This document shows positions 22,502 to 33,283 of a DNA stretch of 64,000 nucleotides, one piece after another. Position 1 is the stretch's first letter, and each line of letters starts with the position of its first letter. Under the pieces are notes generated by a model. The model had not been told where the DNA came from. It ran no database searches and was given only the letters and a program-made list of their open reading frames with translations. The stretch lies in assembly GCA_004802725.1 (NCBI GenBank), contig SGPM01000096.1, forward strand, positions 1 through 64,000, read 5' to 3'. A program made the position numbers and the translations under genes. Source of the DNA: Antrodiella citrinella. Taxonomy: Eukaryota; Basidiomycota; Agaricomycetes; Polyporales; Steccherinaceae.

Positions 22502-23240
22502 TACAACCGTTTTCATAACGATGTGCGGATCGACATCCGTAGATACGTTCGGGCAATGAATATTTGTGGCGCGGCATTGCCGGCTGGCCCTTTGGCGCAC
22601 GCGATTTCGCAACGCCACATGCGAGTCATACCGTGACATCTGAGCTTGTCACCCTTCCTGCTGCCCACCACGACATCCCTCGCCTTTGTGACGGCGACGT
22701 CTCTTCTCAAGACTGGAGTGCGTGTCCAACCAATGCCCTTGAAAATCACCACTCCACTCAGTCTAATCTACGAAGTAAACTCAACGGTCGCAACCACTAG
22801 AAGGCAGCTATTTCCGACCCCCTTTACGAACTAGTACATCTTTTGAATCTTATACCACTCATGGCCCGTGGATGGTCTTGAGTGGCGAGCCGTATAGTGT
22901 ACATTTTGTCAAACATCTGCCACGTATCAAGTATCATTCTGGAAAGCCATGATACAGGGCTGCATACATTCAAGAGAGCTCTCGGTGCTTGTGATGATTG
23001 ATAGTTGTGGGTGCAGATCTCATGCTTCACTGTCTTGAGGCTGTGCACGGAAGTCAGGCCTGGCCCTTCCTAGCTTATGAGGCGTATCATATTGGAGAGC
23101 CACTGAGTCCTAACAGGCCCTCGATGTCGCCGTGCAGGATAAGGTGGTCACTCTGACACCCAGTGGGTCACAGGAGGGTCACGCTCGACGAAATACGTGT
23201 CTACGGATGTAGACCCGCACATCGTTATGAAAACGGCTGT
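22502..23240. mobile_element. Terminal-inverted-repeat element (MITE-like), no transposase seen
   Basis: The left end (22504-22548, starting CAACCGTTTTCATAACGATG) is repeated in inverted form at about 23194-23239 (ending CATCGTTATGAAAACGGCTG), with about four or five mismatches over roughly 42 bases. TA dinucleotides flank both ends, as for Tc1/mariner-type insertion. The interior of about 640 bases has only short open frames and nothing like a transposase, so it would be a non-autonomous element. Confidence 0.6.
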
Positions 23241-23345
23241 AATGTCATATGACGGGTATGTATTGTACAACTGGGTCTGAAGAAGCATGTGAAGAGAAGA
23301 GCAGCGCAGCGAGATAAAATACATTCACACATGCATGAGGCATCC

Positions 23346-24684
23346 TCAGAACTCATCCGAGAAATAGTCCGCCAGTGAATCCTTGATCTCCCGTACCCGT
23401 ATCTGAGTAGCAACTCTTGCGCTCTCCCTGCAATGAGGGATGCCCTCAAGGAATCCCTGGGAGGGTATCTGTGCCTCCACCAGCGCCTTGACCATAGCCT
23501 CCGCCAATCCCAACCGCGTGAGTATGTCTTCTCGAGGTAGCGTCGGAATTATGGAGGAAGACGTCTCGAGGGATGCCTTCCACAGCGCACCCCATGCTTT
23601 CGTGCACCGTTGTTGGCTGGTACACCGGGCGCTGTGCGTGAGGACAGGCGGCTGGCTCGGCAGTACGTCCCAGAGCTTGCCCAGGGAGTAGTAACCAGAG
23701 AGCAGCCGAATGCGCTGGTCTCTTGACAACGACGCCTCGGTGTCCCAGTGTTGTCTGCCTTTCAGCATCATGTGGAAGTATGCCAGACCGAGTATAGGCT
23801 TCAGGTTGAATCGTTCGCCGATGCTGATGGCGAGTGCGAGATCCTTGCCTTCCCCTATTTGTCTGATCCACCGCGCCACGGCCATGGTCAACAGATCTGA
23901 CCGCTCACATAAGGTAGCAAGCTCTGTGACCTGCACGAGTGAAGGTGTGGACCCTTCTGTGGGGTGGTTATTAGGATGGTTAAGTGTAGGTGTTGTCGAC
24001 GGGAGAGTGTCAAAAGCGGTAGGATTCAAGTTGAAGTAGCTGTTTAGGACCCCCAAAGCCCACGTCTCGATGGAGCGAAATTGATACTTGTGGGATATCC
24101 GAGCAAGGTGGACGAGCTGAACACAGTTGGCATCAGGGCCCGTAGCCAGCATGAATTCATGCGGTCTGCAGTGGAAATGCCGAGTCAAACCCCATATCGA
24201 CGTAATATGATTGAACAGTACTCACAGTGCATATAAGGCCCACAACAGTGCTCTGAACTCTTCCGCTGTGTCGCCTTGTAGCCTGATGGGGTTGTCGTCG
24301 ATCTCGCCTTCCTGCGCCACCGTCATGCTCGAGTCCGACCTCGACGAATCTGTCTCCGAAGACAGCTGGAACATCGTCTCAAAAGCCGACTTGTCTTTCG
24401 TCAGGGTTGATCTATGAACCTATAAACATCCCATGAGATACACACTTCACCCGCAGTTACGTGACCGAGGCCAGAACTCGATGATTCGTAACGCGCAAAA
24501 CTATGATTCTCACCTTAAACAGGGTGTTTTCCACCAGCAGAACACTATTACCATCGGAAATGTAATAGGTCGGGTCTCTGCTGGGCCCAGGGATTGATAG
24601 GGAGAGTATGCCGTCGCCGAGGAAGGAGTTGGACATGGACATGAGTGGACTATCCGCGTGAAGATGATCGGCGTGAGTGTCCAT
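23346..24684 (-). CDS. BTB/POZ domain protein (Agaricomycete type), copy A
   Basis: The gene encodes a cytosolic or nuclear protein with an N-terminal BTB fold, a protein-interaction domain greatly expanded in mushrooms and often linked to ubiquitin ligases. Exon 1 starts MDTHADHLHADSPLMSMSNS (ATG 24684) and reaches DPTYYISDGNSVLLVENTLF. Exon 2 continues VHRSTLTKDKSAFETMFQLS and RLQGDTAEEFRALLWALYAL. Exon 3 continues RPHEFMLATGPDANCVQLVH, IETWALGVLNSYF and a helical tail ending DSLADYFSDEF (stop 23346). The order VHRSTL..F..MF, then EFRALLWALYA, then RPHEF is the usual BTB core of this group. It is clearly related to the gene at 26873-28363 on the opposite strand. Its target is unknown. Confidence 0.88.
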
Positions 24685-25074
24685 TATTGCGAATGGCGAT
24701 CAAGGCTGCTAGTGAGGTCGGCTGCGGATTTCGTGGCTGCGTAACGTAGGTCGTGAATAATTTGTCTCTCCGGGGTCGCAGAGGAGGCGGTCGATGGGAA
24801 GAAACTCCAATTGAGGGCTCTGAGGCGGTTTGGAGGACACTTGCATTCTAAACTGGCACTCTGCCATGACAGCCAGCGATAAGCGCCATCATTGGTTGAG
24901 ATGGCTGACAGTGCCACAGTGACCAACAATAGCTCGATATCTCATTTCAACAGTATATTGCTACATTGGACGACAGATGATCATGGTGCGAAGTCGCAGC
25001 AGTAGTTATATGTAGCCTAAGCAAGCAATCCATTTCCCAAGATGCATGAGAGCAACCTCTACTTCAAGCAGCGT
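24685..25074. other. Intergenic, upstream of BTB copy A
   Basis: This lies between the 5' end of BTB copy A and the 3' end of the aldo/keto reductase gene, both on the minus strand. Nothing is recognisable. Confidence 0.5.
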
Positions 25075-26454
25075 TCACTGGCGCCAGAAGGAGCATACTC
25101 TCCACGACATGAGCCCAAGAAGGGCGAGGCAAGCAACGGGCTTACACCACTGGATCCTTTGTACGATTGACTTGGGAGGGCCACCGGAGCCAGCCTTGTC
25201 TATGGCTTCGATCTCCTCAGTCGTGAGCTCTGCTGTCACGGTCTGTCAACCAAGAGTTCGACATGCAAGATACAGATCACTCACGTAAGTCAGCAACGTC
25301 GAGGTACTCTTGCATACGATCTTTCTTTGAGCTTGTTCTACATTTCCAGGTCAGGGAGAACCGCAGATAGATAAATAGAACACGTACGTGACGATGACTA
25401 CGCCCTTGCTGCGAACCCAGGCCAGGATGACTTGCGTAGGTGTTGCTCCAAGTCGTTTCGCGGCTTCTGCGACGGGTTTATCGACGGGACCGCCGGGGTA
25501 CTTGGTTACGGGACTACGAACACGTCGTAAGGATAAACCTCCGAGCCCAAAGGGAAGTGGGGTCTTACCTCAGACTGCTGTATGCCTCGATAATGATGTC
25601 ATGCTTGGCGGCATATTCAAGCAGAGGCTTATGCTGAGTATAGTTGTAAGGGCTGAAGTTGATCTGTCGCAAAAGTAATATTGTCAGATTAGCTATGTCA
25701 GGTCCGTCGGGCGCAACTCACCTGGTTGACCGCAGGTACGACCGTTGCATCTTTCACCAAGCTCTGTAATCCCTCCAAATCATAGTTGCTGACACCGATG
25801 CTCCTGTTATGCTGTGAACAAAACGTACGCGCTACAGAGCGAATCAGTATGACGCACTTAGCAAGGCCAGCCTTCTGGAACCCTTCCAGTTTCGCCCAAA
25901 CGGCGCTACCTCCCCATGCCGGAGAATGGATGAGGTACAGGTCCAGTTGCGAGACTCCCAGCTATGTGAAACATTACCAAACAGATAAAACTTGAACCAA
26001 ACGCGACAAACTCACGTTTTTCAAGCTGTCCTGGATTGCTTGTTCAACAGTACCCAGACCAGAGAACTTGGACGTGAGGAAGAAGTCCGAGCGAGCGAGG
26101 CCACTCTCCTTGATAGCATCACCAATGTAGGTTTCCGTTTGGTAGACTATGTGGGTGTGTGAGTAGCATTATATGATTGAGGACCCGATAAACACTCACA
26201 TTGTGCAGTGTCAATGTGAGAGAAACCAACTTCGATTGCTTGTTCGACGTATGCCGTTACATCCTAGACTTTCAATTCAACGCATGGAACACTGAAATGT
26301 ACCAGCTTCACATACGTGTCCCTTCCACTTCGACCCAGTACCAAACGCGATTGAAGGAATCTACAATACATTCGAACTTCACGTTAACCCGTCATGGCCG
26401 AGCACTCATACATACCTCATTGCCATCGTTCAACTTGACGCTCCCGAACGGCAT
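25075..26454 (-). CDS. Aldo/keto reductase with hydrophobic C-terminal tail
   Basis: This is an NADPH-dependent reductase of carbonyl compounds (AKR superfamily, TIM barrel). Starting MPFGSVKLNDGNE (ATG 26454), exons give IPSIAFGTGSKWKG, the catalytic Asp in FSHIDTAQ, the Tyr in FYQTETYIG, the Lys in DFFLTSKFSG, and the His in LDLYLIHSPAWGG. GLAKSIGVSNYDLEGLQSLV, VVPAVNQINFSPYNY and PTQVILAWVRSKGVVIVTTS complete the barrel. The tetrad D-Y-K-H is intact. After the last barrel helix (TTEEIEAIDKAG) the reading goes on to a hydrophobic stretch, VACLALLGLMSWRVCSFW, and stops at 25075-25077, which is unusual for this soluble family and may be a membrane anchor. The substrate cannot be told. Confidence 0.9.
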
Positions 26455-26872
26455 CTTAACTATACAGATGTTACAGATGAACCAGGTGGAGGGAGTCAAC
26501 GAAAGCGGGGAGAAGGAGAGGGGCAAGACCGACACCGAGACAAGGTGTGAGGGAATTGCACGCCGAGTTGTGACGGAATTTCGCCATCGAGCCAAACCCC
26601 CACGATAAGGAACATCGCCTGTCTATTTCTGCTCACGACCACACATGGAATGGGATACGAACTGCATGGAATTGACGATAGTTGGCAATTGAAGATCCCA
26701 ACAAAGACGGAATGGACGCAGTGAGATGTCCGGGCGATGCGGGCAGGCCGTAGGATGGCGCTCCGGCGAGTCGGCTAGCTTCAAGACGACCCTCTCAAGT
26801 AGTCCACCATGGACACGATCGGCCCAGCATTCCTCCCCTTCACGGTCACTACCTTTGGTCCTCCTTGAACCC
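26455..26872. other. Divergent promoter region between AKR and BTB copy B
   Basis: The two genes are transcribed away from each other. The plus-strand frame of BTB copy B stays open back to an earlier ATG at 26726, so part of this region may be coding. No clear TATA box was seen. Confidence 0.45.
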
Positions 26873-28363
26873 ATGGCCATAGCATCAGCCTCCTCCTCCA
26901 GATCGTGTTCACCGATGTCCACAGAAACGCTGTCTGGGTCTCCGGCTGGGACGCCCACCGGGTCGGGCAGTGGTAGGAAGCGTCCTAGGGTCGACGAGGA
27001 TGTGGGGATTGCACAGGCACCACTACCAGCTGTCGGACAGTACGTGGAAGTCCAAGGCCAGCACAGAAACTTTACGGAGCTCGTTCGGGACGATACGTAC
27101 TATCTGGAAGATGGGAGTTGCATATTGCAAGTAGAGAGAACACTCTTTAATGTGCGTACAGTCCCTTGTGATACTAGGACGATACTAAACTGATTTCCGT
27201 AGGTTCACCGCACCATTTTGTCAAAGGATTCCTCCATGTTTTCCGCCTTGTTTGAGTTGCCGCAAGGAGGTGGGGACGTAGACGGATCATCCGATGCAAA
27301 TCCGTTGATTCTTCATGGAGACACAGTGAAGGAATTTAAGAACTTCCTATGGTATGTCTTCCATGGCCGTATTCCAAGGAAAGCTTGTTGACTATCGTTA
27401 CAGGTCGTTGTATGCACTGTAAGTAACGTATCTTGCACGCATGGAATGTAACTGACGAGTGGCGTGACCATCAGGCCGCATGAGTTCCTGCTGTTGCAAA
27501 ATTCAGACGCTGACATGGACCGCCTTGTTGACATAGCAAGAGTCTCATTCAAGTACCAACTCAAATCTGTCGAGACATGGGCTCTGGACGCCATCACCGA
27601 CCAGGTGAACAAGAAAGATTCGACTTTGTGCGCTGCTGTAGGAGCGACACCTACTGCGCTATACAATGTCGCAGTCACCAAGATGTCATACCCCACCGCT
27701 GCCTCCCAAGTCTCCCGCCTCATCAGGCTCGCACACTGGTGCGGCCACGAGCGTCTTCGGGACACCGTGGTCAACCTCCTCTGTCGGCTGTTGGCTGCAT
27801 CGCTACCATACGCTCATCTGGCGATGTCCCTGTCGGACGAGCTGGGTCTCCGCGCTCTGCGCGGTATCGCGTACTTCGAGGTAATGCAGAAGCCCGTTGT
27901 GGTGCGCGATGGAGAGGTGCGGTATGAGATACCACCTAGTGGCGATCAGGAGGGCTTCGTCGCGCCGATAGAAGATATCCTGGACCCCGACGGTAACCTC
28001 ATCGTATCCAAGTCCCAACAACTCCGTATATTGACAGGGTACTATGGCCTCAGCATGGCCTGGGAGCAGCTACGTATCCAACCCGTCCCATTCGAACACG
28101 CGTCGACGTGTGGTGCTACTTGGCACCAGCATGGCTGCACGCAGAGTTGGGTCGACTTTTGGAAGGAGAAGACGAAGGGTGAGACGGTGATGGGCATGGG
28201 GCTGGGGGATTATCTGGGGCGGTTGAGAGCCATGTTGAAGGAGTTCGACAGGTGGGGATCTGCGACATATCTGCACCATGACTGTAGGATATTTGCGCGG
28301 AAGGCGTTGCAGCTGAAGATTAAGGAGGCAGAGGCTTCTTTACCAGACTTCTTCGCGGAGTAA
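26873..28363 (+). CDS. BTB/POZ domain protein (Agaricomycete type), copy B
   Basis: This is a paralogue of BTB copy A on the opposite strand. The reading begins with a Ser-rich N-terminus (MAIASASSSRSCSPMSTETL; earlier in-frame ATG at 26726, later one at 26918) and a basic GRKRPR patch. The BTB core is DDTYYLEDGSCILQVERTLF, intron, VHRTILSKDSSMFSALFEL, LILHGDTVKEFKNFLWSLYA, intron, RPHEFLLLQNSDADMDRLVD and VSFKYQLKSVETWALDAITD. A long helical C-terminal part follows, with a QQLRILTGYYGLSMAWEQLR element also present in copy A (RIRLLSGYYSLGKLWDVLP), ending ASLPDFFAE (stop 28361-28363). Cysteines in the tail (HASTCGATWHQHGCTQSW) match CTSQQRCTKAW of copy A. The start codon is uncertain. Confidence 0.88.
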
Positions 28364-28569
28364 CGGGGCGTGTCAAGATGGATTTCGCAGTTTTTATTTT
28401 GTATCTGCGCGCAATGTATCAGTACATGGACTTGATATCTTCATCCGGACTATTTACTTATACATGACATTCCATTTCATCTGTTCGGGAAGCGTGGTAC
28501 CATGTAAATAAACATAACATACAGAGGGTGTCGATCAGGTGCACGGGTTGACACATACGTTGTTTGTGT

Positions 28570-29227
28570 TCACGTTCTTTTGGCCTTGGCCTTGCTCTTT
28601 GCCTTTGGTGGACGTTTCGACACAGACGTGGCGCTGGTGTCTGAAGTGCTTCCTATGGTGAACGCGCCGACCAGACTGGCATTGCTCGGAACAGGGCTGA
28701 CGATAAGCAGAGGACTGCCACTAGTAGGCTCTGTTGGGGCTCGCGAGGAGGCCGCAGGACCCATCATACTGCGCATGATATCGTCGATGTCGCACGACGA
28801 AGGCTGCTGCTCCTCGGAGACATTTGATCCACGCAACAGGGTACGTTCGAAAATCTCGTCCTCTTGTAGCTTCCGCACCTCTTTCCGTAGATTCTGCATG
28901 ACATGGGTGAACAGTGCTAGATCGGTGTCAGTACGCTCATCTTGCACGGGTTGGGCGAGACAACGGCGCACCTTTCTCGGCCTGCGGATGCGGATTTCTC
29001 GGGAGGAGGGGCTCCTCGTCGGCGAACGTTTCCTCTGGGCGAGGTGAATCCAATCTTAGCTGACGTTCCATCTTGACATTGAATTCCTCCAGCGACAATG
29101 CCTGCTCCGCGATGGGAGTCTCATCGGGACCGTAGTCTGTACCGATGGAGCTAGAAGGCGAAGGTGCACGAAGAACAGGTGGCGCATACACTGCGTCTCC
29201 AGTATAGATATGTTGCAAGGAGTGCAT
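28570..29227 (-). CDS. Small unknown protein with a predicted coiled coil
   Basis: The likely start is ATG 29227 (MHSLQHIYTGDAVYAPPVLR). Exon 1 is acidic and Ser/Pro-rich, with EEFNVKMERQLRLDSPRPEE. A 46-base GT..AG intron (donor after the GAA AC codons, acceptor CCGCAG) keeps frame into PRKVRRCLAQPVQDERTDTD. A helical, probably coiled-coil segment, LFTHVMQNLRKEVRKLQEDE, follows, then DIDDIMRSMMG and a Lys-rich tail PPKAKSKAKAKRT (stop 28570-28572). It would be about 200 residues, without signal peptide or membrane segment, and with a possible nuclear-localisation tail. The family is not recognised. It starts close to, and is divergent from, the ribonucleotide reductase gene. Confidence 0.6.
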
Positions 29228-29511
29228 TTTACAGTAACGATGGCAGTCAAGATAGTGGTAGCAGATCAAAAACGGAGCGCTTCAGACAACACCGCGTACG
29301 CAGAGGCAAATACAGACAAAGAACGCGTGACTGTTTAACGAAGTGACTAGTAACATATGTGACATCTTGGTGACATCCTCGCGTTTGCTGGATAAAATCG
29401 TTCGCGTCGCGTCGCTCCTTCTTTTCTTCGTTCCACCATCTCCTAGGCTCGCGTTCCCTAGATTTCTCCCTCACATATCCTTCCTCTTACCTTCTCTATA
29501 CCCTTTTCTGC

Positions 29512-32500
29512 ATGATGGCGTTCGTTTTCAAACGAGGTAAACCTTCATGCCAAGGATGTCTTCGTCGCGTCGTTGGTCTAACGGTCGACCTTGTCCCTCC
29601 ACAGATGGGTCAGTAGATGCTACAGCTATTCAGAGTGTCGAAAAGCGTGTCTGAAACCCATTACTTCCCTCTAGTCGCAAGGAACGCGTTCAGTTTGACA
29701 AAGTACGTGCCCCTATCGGCTTACCCATCACGCGTCCTTACACCACGCCCCTCAGATCACAGCGCGAATCAACAAGCTTTGCTATGGCCTTGACCAAGAC
29801 TACGTAGACCCAATAGCGTGAGTGGCACGTCATTGAGTGTTGAGAGTATTTGCCAACGTTTTTGCAGAGTCGCGCAAAAGGTCATCGCCGGCGTCTACAA
29901 CGGTGTCACAACAGTCGAGCTTGATGTACATCGTTTCTTCTATTGGCTGTATACGCGCTCATCTGGGATCATAGAACCTCGCCGCTGAGACATCGGCATA
30001 TCTTACGACGAAGCATCCCGACTATGCCATCCTTGCCGCTCGTATCGCGGTATCGAATTTGCACAAGGAAACAAAGAAGTCATTCACAGCTGTTGTAAAA
30101 GATTTGTATAGCTATGGTGAGTCGACTTCATCTCTCTATCACGTCTACATGACTGATGTGAGTGCAGTGAACCCCAAGAATGGTCGTCCATCTGGTATGA
30201 TTTCACAAGATACCTACGATGTTGTCATGGCCAACTCCGACCTACTCGACTCTGCCATTATTTACGAGCGCGACTTCAGCTACAACTTGTGCGTATTCAA
30301 GACATCAGCGCACTGTTTACTCACGACTTTGGTGTAGTTTCGGTTTCAAGACGCTCGAGCGTTCATATCTGCTCAAGATCAATGGTCGCACCGCTGAACG
30401 GCCACAACACATGCTGATGCGTGTCGCTGTTGGCATTCACGGTTCAGACATCGAGAGGGTTCTTGAGACCTATAACCTCATGTCAGAACGGTACTTCACA
30501 CACGCCTCACCAACACTGTTTAATGCCGGTACTCCTCACCCACAGCTTAGCTCTTGCTTCCTTGTCTGCATGAAAGATGACTCGATTGAGGGAATCTACG
30601 ATACGCTGAAGAGTTGCGCGATGATTAGTAAGACCGCCGGTGGTATTGGTCTGAGTATCCATAACATTCGGGCTACTGGGTTAGTGGTATCTCATCACCG
30701 AGGATACTCGCGCTCATGATGGACGTTCAGGTCCTACATCGCCGGTACCAACGGATACTCGAACGGTATTGTCCCTATGCTGCGCGCTTACGATGCCACC
30801 GCACGTTACGTCGATCAAGGTGGAAACAAGCGTCCAGGTGCCTTCGCCATCTACATCGAGCCGTGGCACGCCGATATCTTCGAGTTCCTCGACCTGCGCA
30901 AGAACCATGGTAAAGAAGAAGTCCGTGCCCGTGACTTGTTCTACGCCCTCTGGATTCCAGATCTCTTGTACGTCGATTTATCTTTGATGACTTTTTTCTA
31001 CTAAGACATCCCACATAGCATGAAGCGTGTCGAAGAGAACGGAGAGTGGTCACTATTCTGCCCCAGTGAAGCTCCTGGATTGCACGAAGTCCACGGTGAA
31101 GAGTTCGAAAGACTCTACGAGCAATATGAACGGGAAGGACGTGCTCGCAAGACGATAGAAGCGCAGAAGCTGTGGTACGCCGTCCTCGAGGCCCAGATTG
31201 AGACGGGTGGGCCTTTCATGTTGTACAAGGACGCCGCCAATGGTGAGAGCTTCTTGACCTTAGCATGTTTCCCTTTCGCTGACTGCGTTCGTAGCCAAAT
31301 CAAATCAGAAGAACCTGGGTACCATCAAGTCTTCCAACTTGTGCACTGAAATTATGGAATACTCGTCACCGGACGAGACGGCTGTTTGCAACCTTGCGTC
31401 TATCGCTCTTCCTTCCTTCATCCAACGTGGACGCTACAACTTCCAGCGACTTCATGACATCGCCAAAGTCGTTACCTTTAACCTGAACCGCATCATTGAC
31501 GTCAACTACTACCCTGTCCCTGAAGCTCGCAAGTCCAACATGCGTCACCGCCCCGTTGGTGTCGGTGTGCAAGGCCTTGCCGATACTTTCATGGCCCTTC
31601 GCATGCCTTTCGACAGCCCTGATGCTAAGCTGCTGAACCAGCAGATCTTCGAGACTATCTACCACGCCGCACTCGAGGCGAGTAGCGAGATGGCTGAGAA
31701 GGACGGTCCCTACGAGACCTACGAGGGTAGTCCTGCCTCGCAAGGCCAACTTCAGTACGATTTGTGGGGTGTAACTCCGACCGACCTCTGGGACTGGGAT
31801 ACGTTGAAGCAGCGCATCGCCCGCACTGGTCTCAGGAACTCGCTGTTGTGTGCACCCATGCCTACTGCCTCTACTAGTCAAATTTTGGGCTTCAACGAGT
31901 GCTTCGAGCCGTACACAAGGTAAGCATATCTTCTACATTGTTCGTTCGGCGTGTCTCACTTTTCTTCCATAGTAACATCTACACACGCCGTGTCCTGGCC
32001 GGTGAATTCCAGGTCGTCTGCCCGTGGCTTCTTCGCGAACTCGTTGACAAGGGTCTCTGGGACGATGAAATGAAGAACAGACTCATCGCCAACAATGGTT
32101 CCGTCCAGAACATCCAGCAGATCCCTGACGACATCAAGGCGATCTATAAAACTGTCTGGGAGATCAGTCAGAAGAAGGTCCTCGACCTGGCCGCTGACCG
32201 TGGCGCATTCATTTGCCAGTCACAATCCCTCAACGTCCACCTTGCATCCCCGACTATGGGTCAGCTGACCAGCATGCATTTCTACGGATGGAAGAAGGGT
32301 CTCAAGACCGGCATGTACTACTTGCGCACGCGACCCAGCGCGCAGGCTATTCAGTTCACCGTCGATCAAGAGATGCTCAAGAAGAGTCAAGACGCGCCGT
32401 CGGAGAAGCCTACTCCCAGCCGACCTGCGAGCCTCCTCAAGGGCACACCTTCTGTTCCATCCTCGCCCTCGAAGCCAAAGGTTGCCGTCAACGGTAATGG

Positions 32501-32801
32501 CTCCGCTCATGTCAACGGAAACGGCGCTGCTACCCTCGCACCTCCTGTCACCAACGGCGTCGCACATTCCGACCCTCCTTCCCCCAGTGTCGTCGAGACC
32601 GACAACCAGCTCCGCAACGGAATTCAGCCTCAGGTGGACGTCCCCACTTCCTTGACATTGGACGACAAAGCTCGTGCTGCTGCCGAGAGGGATCCAGAGT
32701 TCGCTGCTGCACTGCAGCGTCGCGCTGAGAAGGAGCTGGAGCAGGCCAAGCTGATGTGCTCGCTCGAGAACAAAGAGGCTTGCGTTATGTGCTCTGGCTA
32801 G
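29512..32801 (+). CDS. RNR1: Ribonucleoside-diphosphate reductase large subunit
   Basis: This is the catalytic R1 subunit of class Ia ribonucleotide reductase, which reduces ribonucleoside diphosphates for DNA synthesis with the R2 radical subunit. The protein starts MMAFVFKR. The next residues, [11 protein letters not shown], need two introns around a 4-base exon (29605-29608). The ATP-cone follows, then [20 protein letters not shown] with the active-site Cys, [53 protein letters not shown], the catalytic block [40 protein letters not shown] and [17 protein letters not shown], then [20 protein letters not shown] Pro/Ser/Asn-rich linker leads to the redox-active tail KEACVMCSG. Family features are complete. 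About ten short introns lie mostly in the first half. A 29227/29512 divergent promoter is shared with the small unknown gene. Confidence 0.97.
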
Positions 32802-33283
32802 AGTGATAGTGATGACTTGTTGTGCTCAGACTTTGTTGTGTTATTACCCTGCATCTGACTCTCGTAAGTATACCTTCTGGTTCGTATCCTATGCATCCCC
32901 CCCTCTGCCATCCGTCTATCAGCACCCCTCGCATCTCTCAAAACTGTATGAGTAATTTGTTCTGTGTTTTTATTATGATGTCCACAATAGATTGCTCGGA
33001 TTCCCCGACCTTCCTTGCCACCTAAGCAGAAGTCTACAATCTTGGAGAAGTCGTGGAGACTTATAGATTGTCGACGTAGGTCGGTAGGTTATCGTAGTGG
33101 TGCGTGGTCATTATGTCGGGCTTCAGCTCATTGAACCTAACGGAGCGACGACGTTTGCAATTCGACTTCTATGACTATTGTACATTGGACACCAAACGAC
33201 AGGGGAAAGATAGACATGTGTACACCGAAAAACCAAAAGACAATCTGTAAAACTCCGAAGACGATCCGACCTCACTTCCAACC
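32802..33283. other. Intergenic region between convergent gene ends
   Basis: This lies downstream of RNR1 and downstream (minus strand) of the GH30 gene. It is AT-richer than the coding sequence. Short open frames only; the probable 3' untranslated ends of both genes lie here. Confidence 0.6.
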
